Positions 8,206-16,272 of a stretch of DNA of 64,000 nucleotides are shown piece by piece; within the stretch, counting starts at the first letter, position 1; each line of letters opens with the position of its first letter. Both the position numbers and the translations under genes were made by a program. The notes below the pieces were generated by a model. It was not told the DNA's origin, ran no database searches, and was given only the letters and a program-made list of their open reading frames with translations. The stretch spans positions 248,001 to 312,000 of the forward strand of contig UQOY01000001.1 of assembly GCA_900542825.1 (NCBI GenBank), in the 5' to 3' direction. The stretch is from an uncultured Collinsella sp. Its GTDB lineage: Bacteria > Actinomycetota > Coriobacteriia > Coriobacteriales > Coriobacteriaceae.

Positions 8206-8649
8206 TTAAAAACCGCTCACGTCAGAACGTTCCCAGCTGGCAACCTGGTCGGGAGATACCGTGCTCATCGCTTCGAACTTCCAGGTGCCGCCCGCCTTGA
8301 GATGGTTGGTATTCGCAAGAGCCGTTCCCACCTGATTGCCGTCTGCGTCATACAGAACATACTCAATCTGAATGTAGCTTTGCTCTTTATCCGTATTATT
8401 GGTCAACGTGCCAGTGATCTTATACGCGAACTGATTAGACGTATCCCCGGCCTCATCCAAAACCGTATAGGGTTCTTGTGCCTCTTTTTGCTCCTCGACT
8501 TGCTGGGTCTGTTCGGCAGGCTTTGCTGCATCACCCGTAGACGAATCAGACGAGTTACCGCCCATAGAACCCACGACGCCGGCAACAACGAGCACCACGA
8601 CGACGCCCAGAACGATCTTGCCAATCGGCTTCTTTCCCTCTTTTGCCAT
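8206..8649 (-). CDS. FxLYD-domain membrane-anchored protein
   Basis: A 147-aa protein with one N-terminal transmembrane helix (about residues 8-28, rich in Val), a Ser/Thr/Gln/Glu-rich linker (about 30-58) and a C-terminal beta-sandwich domain. The domain carries the FxLYD pattern: Y.ITGTLTNNTDKEQSYIQIEYVLYDADGNQVG. Such domains face outside and are thought to bind or scaffold, but no enzymatic role is known. It lies 48 nt upstream of the small HTH-like gene on the same strand, so the three genes 8649-6267 may form one transcript. Confidence 0.78.
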   Translation of the reverse strand: MAKEGKKPIGKIVLGVVVVLVVAGVVGSMGGNSSDSSTGDAAKPAEQTQQVEEQKEAQEPYTVLDEAGDTSNQFAYKITGTLTNNTDKEQSYIQIEYVLYDADGNQVGTALANTNHLKAGGTWKFEAMSTVSPDQVASWERSDVSGF

Positions 8650-8720
8650 TATGCATCCTTCCTACGATCCGGCTACCGCGCCGGCACACAGCACATCGTA
8701 GGAGGCAGCAAGCTCAAATT

Positions 8721-8836
8721 CATTAGCTGGCAGCTAATGCAGCAACACAGCTTGCCATCCGACGCTCATTGAGTCCTTTTTTCCTTCACCGAACTCATGC
8801 CTTTGTTGTTGACTATTAAACATTTAGACGTAAACT
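8721..8836 (+). promoter_or_regulatory. Palindrome and promoter before flavoenzyme
   Basis: The 223-nt divergent gap holds a perfect 19-bp palindrome, CATTAGCTG-G-CAGCTAATG, at 8721-8739. Downstream is a promoter-like pair, TTGACT (8809-8814) and TAAACT (8831-8836), 16 nt apart, upstream of the flavoenzyme start. The palindrome could be an operator for either divergent unit; no regulator gene is adjacent. Confidence 0.5.
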
Positions 8837-8872
8837 GCTTTGTTACCTTGTCAACATCTGAAAGGAACATCA

Positions 8873-11194
8873 TTGGGAAAAGACGTACTGGTGCAGCAAC
8901 TCGTCGACTCATTCGACAGCTGGCCCGCCAAAAATTCCGGTTGCGGATCGTCCCGCATGACACAAGAGCTCTATCCTTTTGACAAGCTCTTCTCTCCCAT
9001 CAAAATTAACAAGCTCACCGTCAAAAACCGCATTGTCATGGCACCGATGGGCAATATCGACATGTGCGAGGAAACTGGCCGTCCCAGTGACATGATGCTG
9101 CAGTACTTTTTCGCCCGCGCCAAAGGCGGCTGCGGCCTCATCACAACAGGACTCGTGCCGGTAAGCCACGGCATCGATACCACGGTCACCGAGCTGGACA
9201 AGCTCACCTATTTCCCGCGCATCGATCGAAGCCGAACCGTTATGGCAGGCTGGCGCGACCTTGCCCAAGGTGTCCATGCCTTCGGATCGCGCATTTTTGT
9301 CCAGCTTACGGCTGGACTCGGCCGCGTGGGCAACCCGCAATGCCTCATCACGCAAAAGAAGTTTCCGGTCTCGGCGAGTTTCTTGCCTAACTACTACATC
9401 TCCGCCATTCCATGCATGCGCCTCTCGGACCAAAAGCTGCGCCGTATCGTAAACAATATCGGCCAAGCGGCGGCCGATGCCCATGCCATGGGCATCGATG
9501 GCGTCTATTTGCACGGGCACGAGGGTTATCTTATCGAGCAGCTCGGAAACCCCGCCTTTAACCATCGCAAGCTCGGACGTTATGCCGATTGGCGTCAATT
9601 TGGCCTCGATATGGTCAAAGAAATCCGTCGCCGCGTTGGACCCGACTACCCCATCATGTACCGCATCGACCTTTCGCTTGCACTCGAGGAAACCTATGAC
9701 GAGCAGGTCATGAATTCGACCTATCTGGGACGCATGCGTGGCGGTCGCACAGTCGAACAGACCCTGTGTTATATGGAAGAGCTCGTGGCGGCGGGAGTAG
9801 ACATCTTTGACGTCGACCTTGGTTGCTATGATAACTGGTGGATGCCCCACCCGCCTGCGAGCATGCCCGCAGGCTGCTTCGTTCCCGTGGCGCGCGCCGT
9901 TCGAGAGCGCTTTGCCGCCGACAATATCCGCTCCAATGCCGGCCTTCCCGTACCCGTTGTCGCGGTGGGTAAGTTGGGCTACCCCGACATTGCCGAACGC
10001 GCTCTTCGCAATGGCGACGCCGATATGATCATGCTCGGACGCCCGCTGCTTGCGGATCCCGAATGGCCCAACAAGGCGTACGCCGGTCGCGTGGCAGATA
10101 TTCGCCCCTGCATCGGATGCCAGGAAGGATGCCTTAACGAGTTTGTCGAAGGGGGCCATCCGCAGTGTGCCGTCAATCCACGCTGCAGCTTTGAATACCT
10201 CATGCCCCAGACACCCGCTCCCGCCAAAGAGCCCAAACGTATAGCGGTGATAGGAGCCGGGCCCGCCGGGATGGTCTGTGCGCTAATCGCCGCGCGTCGT
10301 GGCCACGACGTAAAGCTCATCGACGCCGAAGATGAACTTGGAGGAAAACTCCTCTCCGCCAGCGCCGCCCGGATCAAGTTCGACCTCGATAACTACCGAT
10401 CATATCTTGTTCGACAGGTGCGCGAGCAGGCAGAAAAACCCAACGGGAACCTGACACTCGAACTTGGACGGGCAGCACGCGCCGAAGATCTTGCAAAAGC
10501 AGGCTTCGACGCAATCGTGTGCGCGACAGGCACTTCCAATGCGATACCGCCCATCCCCGGCCTTACGGAGCTTGCAGCATCGGGCCATGCTGTGCAGGCA
10601 ACGCAGCTACTGCGCCAACCCGCGCTGCTTGGCAACGCCAAAACCGTCACCATCATTGGCGGAGGGGCCGTGGGCTGCGAGGTTGCCCAATGGCTCACCG
10701 TCGAACATGGCATACCACAGGTCAGCGTAATTGAAATGCTGCCTCACATGATGCAGGGCGCCTGCACGGCAAATCGTGGCCACCTACTCCATGCGCTCAG
10801 GGGACGCAATGTGCGGCTCCTCAATATGACACGCGTCGAGCGCGCGGAAGTCGGCGGCAAACGCGAGTCTGGAGCCCCATCGAGGTGTGCGCGTCTCCAC
10901 TTGAGTCGCAACTGCCACAAAAACGTTCCCGACCCCTACGTCTCGTGGTCACCGGTCTTGCCCGAGAACGTCGAAAACCCGCTTGCACCCAAAATCGGCA
11001 ACGACTGGAAGTCACTCGAGATAACCTGCGACCTGGTAATCATCGCCTGCGGCGGACACCCCGACGACGCGCTGTTCTACAAACTGCAACAGACGCACGC
11101 CGCAGACGAGCTGCATAACATCGGCGATGGGTTTGCACCCGGCCGTGTGCTCGAAGCGGTCCGTGCGGCATACCGACTCGGCACCAATATCTAA
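8873..11194 (+). CDS. BaiCD/2-enoate reductase-like flavin Fe-S oxidoreductase
   Basis: A large (773-aa) NADH:flavin oxidoreductase of the old-yellow-enzyme/2,4-dienoyl-CoA reductase/BaiCD family, expected to reduce an activated C=C bond using FMN, a [4Fe-4S] cluster and FAD. The N-terminal TIM barrel begins at PFDKLFSPIKINKLTVKNR and contains IVMAPMGN. The cluster motif CIGCQEGC with later cysteines lies near 415-435. A Rossmann FAD domain starts at IAVIGAGPAGM (about 460), and a second dinucleotide fold at VTIIGGGAVGCEVA (about 595). The TTG at 8873 is preferred, with AAAGGA 6 nt upstream; an ATG at 8957 would remove 28 non-conserved residues. It heads a unit with aconitase X, an M20 peptidase and an MFS carrier. 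The substrate is unknown. Confidence 0.85.
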   Translation: MGKDVLVQQLVDSFDSWPAKNSGCGSSRMTQELYPFDKLFSPIKINKLTVKNRIVMAPMGNIDMCEETGRPSDMMLQYFFARAKGGCGLITTGLVPVSHGIDTTVTELDKLTYFPRIDRSRTVMAGWRDLAQGVHAFGSRIFVQLTAGLGRVGNPQCLITQKKFPVSASFLPNYYISAIPCMRLSDQKLRRIVNNIGQAAADAHAMGIDGVYLHGHEGYLIEQLGNPAFNHRKLGRYADWRQFGLDMVKEIRRRVGPDYPIMYRIDLSLALEETYDEQVMNSTYLGRMRGGRTVEQTLCYMEELVAAGVDIFDVDLGCYDNWWMPHPPASMPAGCFVPVARAVRERFAADNIRSNAGLPVPVVAVGKLGYPDIAERALRNGDADMIMLGRPLLADPEWPNKAYAGRVADIRPCIGCQEGCLNEFVEGGHPQCAVNPRCSFEYLMPQTPAPAKEPKRIAVIGAGPAGMVCALIAARRGHDVKLIDAEDELGGKLLSASAARIKFDLDNYRSYLVRQVREQAEKPNGNLTLELGRAARAEDLAKAGFDAIVCATGTSNAIPPIPGLTELAASGHAVQATQLLRQPALLGNAKTVTIIGGGAVGCEVAQWLTVEHGIPQVSVIEMLPHMMQGACTANRGHLLHALRGRNVRLLNMTRVERAEVGGKRESGAPSRCARLHLSRNCHKNVPDPYVSWSPVLPENVENPLAPKIGNDWKSLEITCDLVIIACGGHPDDALFYKLQQTHAADELHNIGDGFAPGRVLEAVRAAYRLGTNI

Positions 11195-11215
11195 CACGAA
11201 AGGATGGGCTCACAG

Positions 11216-12493
11216 ATGAACCTGACCTCCCAACAACAAGCCCTGCTCGACGGCGCCAAGGGCCCCGCCATGGCCAAAGTGGTCAAGACCCTCGTTATGT
11301 ACGGCGAATGTTTTGGCGCCGAGCGTATGGTTCCCGTGACCGGCGCAAACGGTCATCTTGTCACCAGTTTCGGCCTCTCCATGCTCGGTCCAGTCTATGA
11401 CCTTATGGATGAGCTGCTGAAAGACGGCGCCCCGTCCGGTCAGTCATTCTCGGTCGACCCGAGGCCCCTCGACCCCGCCGTCCCGGCCAACCCGCTGCAA
11501 AAGTTACTGTTCAAGATTATGTATTCCAAACAAGACGATTATGAGGCACAGCTGCGCAGCATGGGCCTATTGGACAGCGATGCTTTCACCTGCACCTGCT
11601 ACCAGCCCGAGGTTGGCAATCGACCTCGACGTGGCGACATCCTAAGCTGGGCAGAAAGCAGCGCCGTGGTCTTTGCCAACTCCGTGTTGGGCGCTCGCTG
11701 CAATCGCAACTCCGGCATCATCGAGATGTTCGGCTCAATTGCCGGCTTTGTCCCGGAATTCGGCCTGCTCACCGATGAGGGCCGCAAGGCGACCTGGATC
11801 ATCGAAGTGGACTGTAAGCGCAAGCCCGAAGCGCAAGTGCTTGGCAGCGCCATTGGCATGAAGGTGATGGAAGACGTCCCTTACATTAAAGGCCTCGACC
11901 GCTGGCTTGGCCGCGAACTCACGCCCGGCACGCAGGACTACCTTAAGGACATGGGCGCCGCCAGCGCATCGAACGGCGCTGTCGGGCTCTACCACGTGGA
12001 CGGCATCACACCCGAGGCCGTCGAACAAGGCGAACAACTCATAGCACCAGACGCCCAAATCTATCGCATTGACGACGCCGAGCTGGAACGCATCCGCTCG
12101 AGCTACCCCATTATGTGGAAGAACCCGGGCGCGCGCCCCAAGCTGGCCTTCATCGGCTGCCCCCACCTCTCGTCTGCACAACTCGCCCATTGGGCAGACG
12201 CCATCTGCGATGGGCTGAGCGCCTCCGGCAACTGCCGCGTGCAAGTACCCACCGTACTGACCGCCGCCCCATCCGTGGCAGACGCCTTCCGCAAGACTGC
12301 GGCATACAGACGCCTCTCGACTACCGGCGCCGTCGTCTCGAGCATCTGCCCGCTCATGTACACCAACAACCCGCTGTGCGGCAGCATGCCCATCATCACC
12401 AACTCCAACAAGTTGCGTACGTACTCGGCATCGCGCTACTACACCGACGACGAGGTGCTCGCCTACGTCACCACCGGAAAACCAATCGAATAG
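11216..12493 (+). CDS. Aconitase X catalytic (large) subunit
   Basis: AcnX large subunit (former DUF521) of 425 aa. It is recognised by the family core from about residue 120: CTCYQPEVGNRPRRGDI followed by SWAESSAVVFANSVLGARCNR, then FIGCPHLSSAQ (about 313) and a C-terminal CPLMYTNNPLCG. Characterised AcnX proteins are Fe-S hydro-lyases: cis-3-hydroxy-L-proline dehydratase in bacteria and phosphomevalonate dehydratase in archaea. The GC-rich neighbours show no mevalonate gene, so a small hydroxy-acid or hydroxy-imino-acid dehydratase role is more likely. The ATG at 11216 gives the normal AcnX start (MNLTSQQQALLDG); an ATG at 11204 overlaps the ribosome site. The small subunit follows by 14 nt. 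Confidence 0.85.
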   Translation: MNLTSQQQALLDGAKGPAMAKVVKTLVMYGECFGAERMVPVTGANGHLVTSFGLSMLGPVYDLMDELLKDGAPSGQSFSVDPRPLDPAVPANPLQKLLFKIMYSKQDDYEAQLRSMGLLDSDAFTCTCYQPEVGNRPRRGDILSWAESSAVVFANSVLGARCNRNSGIIEMFGSIAGFVPEFGLLTDEGRKATWIIEVDCKRKPEAQVLGSAIGMKVMEDVPYIKGLDRWLGRELTPGTQDYLKDMGAASASNGAVGLYHVDGITPEAVEQGEQLIAPDAQIYRIDDAELERIRSSYPIMWKNPGARPKLAFIGCPHLSSAQLAHWADAICDGLSASGNCRVQVPTVLTAAPSVADAFRKTAAYRRLSTTGAVVSSICPLMYTNNPLCGSMPIITNSNKLRTYSASRYYTDDEVLAYVTTGKPIE

Positions 12494-12507
12494 GAAGGCG
12501 ACTCCTC

Positions 12508-12951
12508 ATGGAAAAAATCTTTCACGGCCGCGTCGTTGTCCCCGGAACTGCCCACGCCAAGGCACTTGTCTCTCACGGAGGGCTCAACACACTCGCATCG
12601 TTTCAGAAGGCACTGATGTTTGGCGACAAAAAGGCCACGTGTTCCGACCAAAACAATCCCGACTTGTACGGCAAACCTTTGGCGGGATGTGCCTTGTGCC
12701 TTCCGCAGACTATCGGATCCACCACAGGCGGCATGGTGCTCTTCTGCGCCACCAAAATGGGGCGCCAACCCGCATGCCTGCTGTTTTCCAAACCCATTGA
12801 CAGCCTTGCCGCCGCTGGCGCGATCCTCTCGGGTGTATGGACCGACACACCCATGCCCACCATTGACAACCTGGGCGATGAGTTTCTCGATGCCGTGTCG
12901 ACGGGAGACGCCATCACCGTGGCCGAAGACGGCACGGTCATCGTCGGCTAA
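12508..12951 (+). CDS. Aconitase X swivel (small) subunit
   Basis: A 147-aa DUF126-type small subunit that forms the mobile swivel domain closing the AcnX active site. Visible family features are the start FHGRVVVPGTAHAKALVS, a central IGSTTGGMVLFCATKMG (about 71-87) and the terminal TGDAITVAEDGTVIVG. Most AcnX proteins of this group are split into large and small genes as here. GGAAGG precedes the ATG. It presumably forms a heterodimer with the product of the preceding gene. Confidence 0.85.
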   Translation: MEKIFHGRVVVPGTAHAKALVSHGGLNTLASFQKALMFGDKKATCSDQNNPDLYGKPLAGCALCLPQTIGSTTGGMVLFCATKMGRQPACLLFSKPIDSLAAAGAILSGVWTDTPMPTIDNLGDEFLDAVSTGDAITVAEDGTVIVG

Positions 12952-13061
12952 GGCTATCCGACCCGCCGCCCGCAGATGAACAACGTGTTTCGCCGTTTCC
13001 CACGCGCGGTGCGGGCGATAATCTTGACGTATTCGATATACAACACGAAAGGAGTCCCACC

Positions 13062-14483
13062 ATGGGAGCATCGGTATCGGTCGCACAGGGCGCGCCTCTT
13101 GATGCAGGCACCTACAAGGCAGACGAGGCGGCCGTCGAGCGCTTTTGCGAATTGCTGCGCATCCCCACCGTTTCGCGTGAGAACATCGCCGAGCGCGACG
13201 ATGAGCCCTTCAGCCAGTGGATCCCCACGCTTCAGCGACTTTATCCGCATTTCTTTAACATCGCCGAGATCACACGCATCGACGACTTTGGTATGCTCCT
13301 GCGTTGGCCTGGCGCCGATTCCGCCTTGGACCCCATCGTCATGATGGCGCATCAGGACGTCGTGCCCGTCGAGGGCCAAGACTGGAAGCATGATCCCTTT
13401 GGAGCCGAGATCATCGACGGCGAAATCTGGGCCCGCGGTTCACTCGACACCAAGTGTATCGTCTCTGCCTTTCTCGAGGCCGCCGAGTACCTAATCAATC
13501 AGGGCTTCGTTCCCCCGCGCGATGTCTGGTTCTTCTCGAGCGATGGCGAGGAAATCGCCGCGCCTACTGCAACCCATGCAGTTCAGTGGCTTCGCGAGCA
13601 CAACATCCATCCCTACATGGTGCTCGATGAGGGTGGCGCCGTGGCAACCGACGCCCCGCTCGGCGTCACCGAACCCGTTGCCATGGTAGGCGTGTCCGAG
13701 AAGGGTCACGTCGACCTTACCGTCACGGCGCGCGCCGACGGCGGCCATGCCTCTACGCCTGCGGCAAACGATGCCTGCCGTCTTCTCTGCCGTGTATGCG
13801 AGACTATCTCGACCAACCCCGGCAAGCCGCAGCTCACGCCCGCCGTCGAAGCCACACTGACCGAACTGGGCGCCCGTAGCAGCGCGACGTATCAGGCAAT
13901 CTTTGGCAACCTGTGGCTCACGCGCCCCGCGGTTACCAAGATCATGGCCGCCAGCCCCGAGACCTCGGCCATGCTGCGCACAACCTATGCGCTCACGCAG
14001 CTCGAAGGCTCCAACGCGCACAATGTGCTGCCACCAGTTGCTCGCGCTAACTTCAACGTGCGCATCGCTCCGTTCGAGACCATCGCCGATGCCGTTGAGC
14101 GCGCCCGCAAGCTCGCCGCCCAGCAGTGCCGCGCCTCGGGCGTAAGCCCCGACCATGTCACCGTCGAAATCAACGAGGCGATCCCCTACACCGAGCCCGC
14201 GCCCATCTCGCCTTACGAAGACGATGCCGCCTTCAACTACATCCATCGCTGCGTGTCGGGTGTCTATCCCGAGGCCGGCTTTGCCCCCTACGTGCAGAAC
14301 TCCTGCACCGACTCGCGCGAGTTCAACGAGATCTGCGATCGCGTCTACCGCTTCTGCGGCTTTATCTACTCGGGCGAGGCGCGCAAGCTCATCCATGCCG
14401 CCAACGAACGCATCGGCGTCGACGTCTACAAGCGCGGTATCGAATTCTATGTGGCGTTTCTCGCCAACCTTGGACAACTGTAG
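13062..14483 (+). CDS. M20 family dipeptidase/acyl-amino-acid hydrolase
   Basis: Zinc metallopeptidase of 473 aa in the M20A (carboxypeptidase G2/PM20D1-like) group. Metal and catalytic residues are visible: MMAHQDVVPV (His and catalytic Asp, about 93-102), GSLDTK (bridging Asp, about 127), SSDGEEI (catalytic and metal Glu, about 161) and VLDEGGA (metal residue, about 187). A lid/dimerisation domain occupies about 210-350. It should release an amino acid from a dipeptide or N-acyl conjugate in the cytoplasm. AAAGGAG lies 8 nt before the ATG. It follows aconitase X and precedes the MFS gene, suggesting that an imported conjugate is hydrolysed before the AcnX step. Confidence 0.87.
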   Translation: MGASVSVAQGAPLDAGTYKADEAAVERFCELLRIPTVSRENIAERDDEPFSQWIPTLQRLYPHFFNIAEITRIDDFGMLLRWPGADSALDPIVMMAHQDVVPVEGQDWKHDPFGAEIIDGEIWARGSLDTKCIVSAFLEAAEYLINQGFVPPRDVWFFSSDGEEIAAPTATHAVQWLREHNIHPYMVLDEGGAVATDAPLGVTEPVAMVGVSEKGHVDLTVTARADGGHASTPAANDACRLLCRVCETISTNPGKPQLTPAVEATLTELGARSSATYQAIFGNLWLTRPAVTKIMAASPETSAMLRTTYALTQLEGSNAHNVLPPVARANFNVRIAPFETIADAVERARKLAAQQCRASGVSPDHVTVEINEAIPYTEPAPISPYEDDAAFNYIHRCVSGVYPEAGFAPYVQNSCTDSREFNEICDRVYRFCGFIYSGEARKLIHAANERIGVDVYKRGIEFYVAFLANLGQL

Positions 14484-14486
14484 GAC

Positions 14487-14517
14487 GGGAGGGCCGATAG
14501 CGCCCCTCCCCGCTTTT
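14487..14517 (+). terminator. Weak intercistronic hairpin
   Basis: A 7-bp stem, GGGAGGG (14487-14493) with CCCTCCC (14504-14510), is followed by CGCTTTT between the peptidase and the MFS gene. It may attenuate rather than stop transcription. Confidence 0.45.
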
Positions 14518-14536
14518 ACCGACCAGGAGAACCAGC

Positions 14537-15856
14537 ATGACCCAACCGAATCTTAAGCGGGCGGCCCGGCTCGATACCAAGGCCGTCGCCCTCGCCTCTC
14601 TACCCTTTATGGGCATGATCAGCTTTTGGCAGGTCTACGACGGCATCGTTCCCAAGATGCTCACGGGAACCTTTGGCCTATCCAACTCGCTCACCGGCGC
14701 GATCATGGCCATCGATAATGTCTTTGGTCTGTTCCTGCTTCCGCTCTTTGGCATCCTCTCGGACCGTTGCACAAGCAAACTCGGGCGCCGAACGCCCTTT
14801 ATCTTGGGCGGCTCCGCGGTGGCGATGCTCTCCGTCCCGCTCATCGCGATTGCCAACAACATGGGCAGCCTACCTCTGCTCATTGGCGCGATTATCCTCA
14901 CGCTTTTGGCAATATGCGCCTACCGCACCATGACGGTTGCCATCGTGGCCGATATTACGCCTCGCCCACTGCGAACCAAGGCGGACTCGATCGAAAAGAT
15001 CGTCGGCTATGCGGGAACGGGCCTTATGCTCGTCGCCATCTCGGTCATGGTTCCCAAGGCCGACAAGCCCGATTATCTTCCGCTCTTTTTCTTGCAGGCC
15101 GCCTTTATCCTCGTGTCGGCCGTTGTCTACGGCATCTTTGTCCGTGAGCCCGCCCTCGTCGAAAAGATGCGCGAGAAATCGCTGTCCATGGGCATCGACG
15201 AGGATCAGATTGACAAAGATGACTCCCCCGAGGCCGGCGGTAAAGATCGCGTTGCAGACACCGGCTTACGCCGCTCCATCATCATGCTGCTCGCCGCAAC
15301 GTTTTTCTACTACATGAGCTATAACGCCATGACCACCAATATCAGCCGCTATGCCGATATGTTCTACGGCATGGAGGGCGGTTCCTATGCCATCATCAAT
15401 ATCGTGACGATTGCTGGCGCGCTGCTAAGCTACGTACCCTTGGCAAATCTTTCGCTCAAAATCGGCCGTAAAAAGGTCGCCCTGGGCACCGCCGTCATCA
15501 TGGTTTTATGCCCCGCGCTTCTTTGGCTGGCGCCCGGTTTCTCGCCCGTGCTGTACGGCGTCTTTTTGTTGATGGGCGTTGCGCTGGGCGGCGTAGACCT
15601 GTGCGTGTACACGATGATTCTGGAGTGCTGCAGCTCCCAAAGCGTGGGCCGCTACTCCGGTTACTACTACACCGTGAGCATGGCGGCTCAGGTGGCGACA
15701 CCGATTCTCTCCGGCATCGTTATGGACGTGGCACCGTCGATGCTCTTCGCCTACATCACGGCAATGGGCATGATTATGGCCGCGAGCATTGCCGCCGCCA
15801 AGCATGGCGACGCCATCTTGATCGACGAGGTCGCTCGCCGCGAGGCAGCCGAGTAG
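14537..15856 (+). CDS. MFS transporter, GPH/SLC45-like
   Basis: A 439-aa integral membrane carrier with about twelve hydrophobic segments. Marker sequences include GILSDRCTSKLGRRTPFI (cytoplasmic loop 2-3 signature, about 75-92), a conserved acidic VADITPRPLRTKADSI loop (about 138-153), and the C-terminal-half repeat LKIGRKKVALG (about 308). A hydrophilic central loop (about 205-235) separates the two six-helix bundles. The loop motif resembles the SLC45/GPH carrier families, which import sugars or glycosides with a cation. As the last gene of the flavoenzyme/AcnX/M20 unit, it is the likely importer or exporter of the pathway compound. CAGGAG precedes the ATG. Confidence 0.83.
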   Translation: MTQPNLKRAARLDTKAVALASLPFMGMISFWQVYDGIVPKMLTGTFGLSNSLTGAIMAIDNVFGLFLLPLFGILSDRCTSKLGRRTPFILGGSAVAMLSVPLIAIANNMGSLPLLIGAIILTLLAICAYRTMTVAIVADITPRPLRTKADSIEKIVGYAGTGLMLVAISVMVPKADKPDYLPLFFLQAAFILVSAVVYGIFVREPALVEKMREKSLSMGIDEDQIDKDDSPEAGGKDRVADTGLRRSIIMLLAATFFYYMSYNAMTTNISRYADMFYGMEGGSYAIINIVTIAGALLSYVPLANLSLKIGRKKVALGTAVIMVLCPALLWLAPGFSPVLYGVFLLMGVALGGVDLCVYTMILECCSSQSVGRYSGYYYTVSMAAQVATPILSGIVMDVAPSMLFAYITAMGMIMAASIAAAKHGDAILIDEVARREAAE

Positions 15857-15878
15857 GAGCGCGTGCCAATATTGAACA

Positions 15879-15922
15879 ACGGAGCCGGATGGGGGGGCAT
15901 TTCCCATCCGGCTCCGTTTTTT
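15879..15922 (+). terminator. Strong terminator after MFS gene
   Basis: A 15-bp stem, ACGGAGCCGGATGGG (15879-15893) with its complement (15903-15917), is followed by a T-rich tail. It closes the flavoenzyme-AcnX-M20-MFS unit. Confidence 0.92.
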
Positions 15923-15946
15923 CATCCTCAAGAGGCTCGTCGAAGC

Positions 15947-16270
15947 CTACCCCACCGTGACGGATTCCCCGGTAAAGGCACTCATCATCAACAGGACAAA
16001 GAACACCAGGTAGCTAACACTCAGCAGGTACGCAATAATCAGGAAGAAGACCCATCCGACATTGGTCTTGCCGTCGGCACGACGTTGCTCACGATAACGG
16101 CACAGCCAAATCGTCACGCCAATGGCCACAATCAACAGCACAAGTGCCACTGCCGCCAGTCCAGCAAGCGCAAACATCACGCCAATGCTCACAGCAATAA
16201 CCGGGAGCAGTAGTAAGCCGCACCCGCACCCACCAGGACTATACACGGCAGACCGGCGGCGTCGTTTCAT
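15947..16270 (-). CDS. Small three-helix membrane protein
   Basis: A 107-aa protein of unknown function. A basic N-terminus (MKRRRRSAVYSPGG) precedes three hydrophobic stretches (about 18-36, 38-55 and 75-98). A short basic loop (CRYREQRRADGKTN) between helices 2 and 3 is predicted to be cytoplasmic. It lies 2 nt downstream of the M20D gene stop on the same strand, so it is probably co-transcribed. No family is recognised. Confidence 0.6.
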   Translation of the reverse strand: MKRRRRSAVYSPGGCGCGLLLLPVIAVSIGVMFALAGLAAVALVLLIVAIGVTIWLCRYREQRRADGKTNVGWVFFLIIAYLLSVSYLVFFVLLMMSAFTGESVTVG

Positions 16271-16272
16271 CG

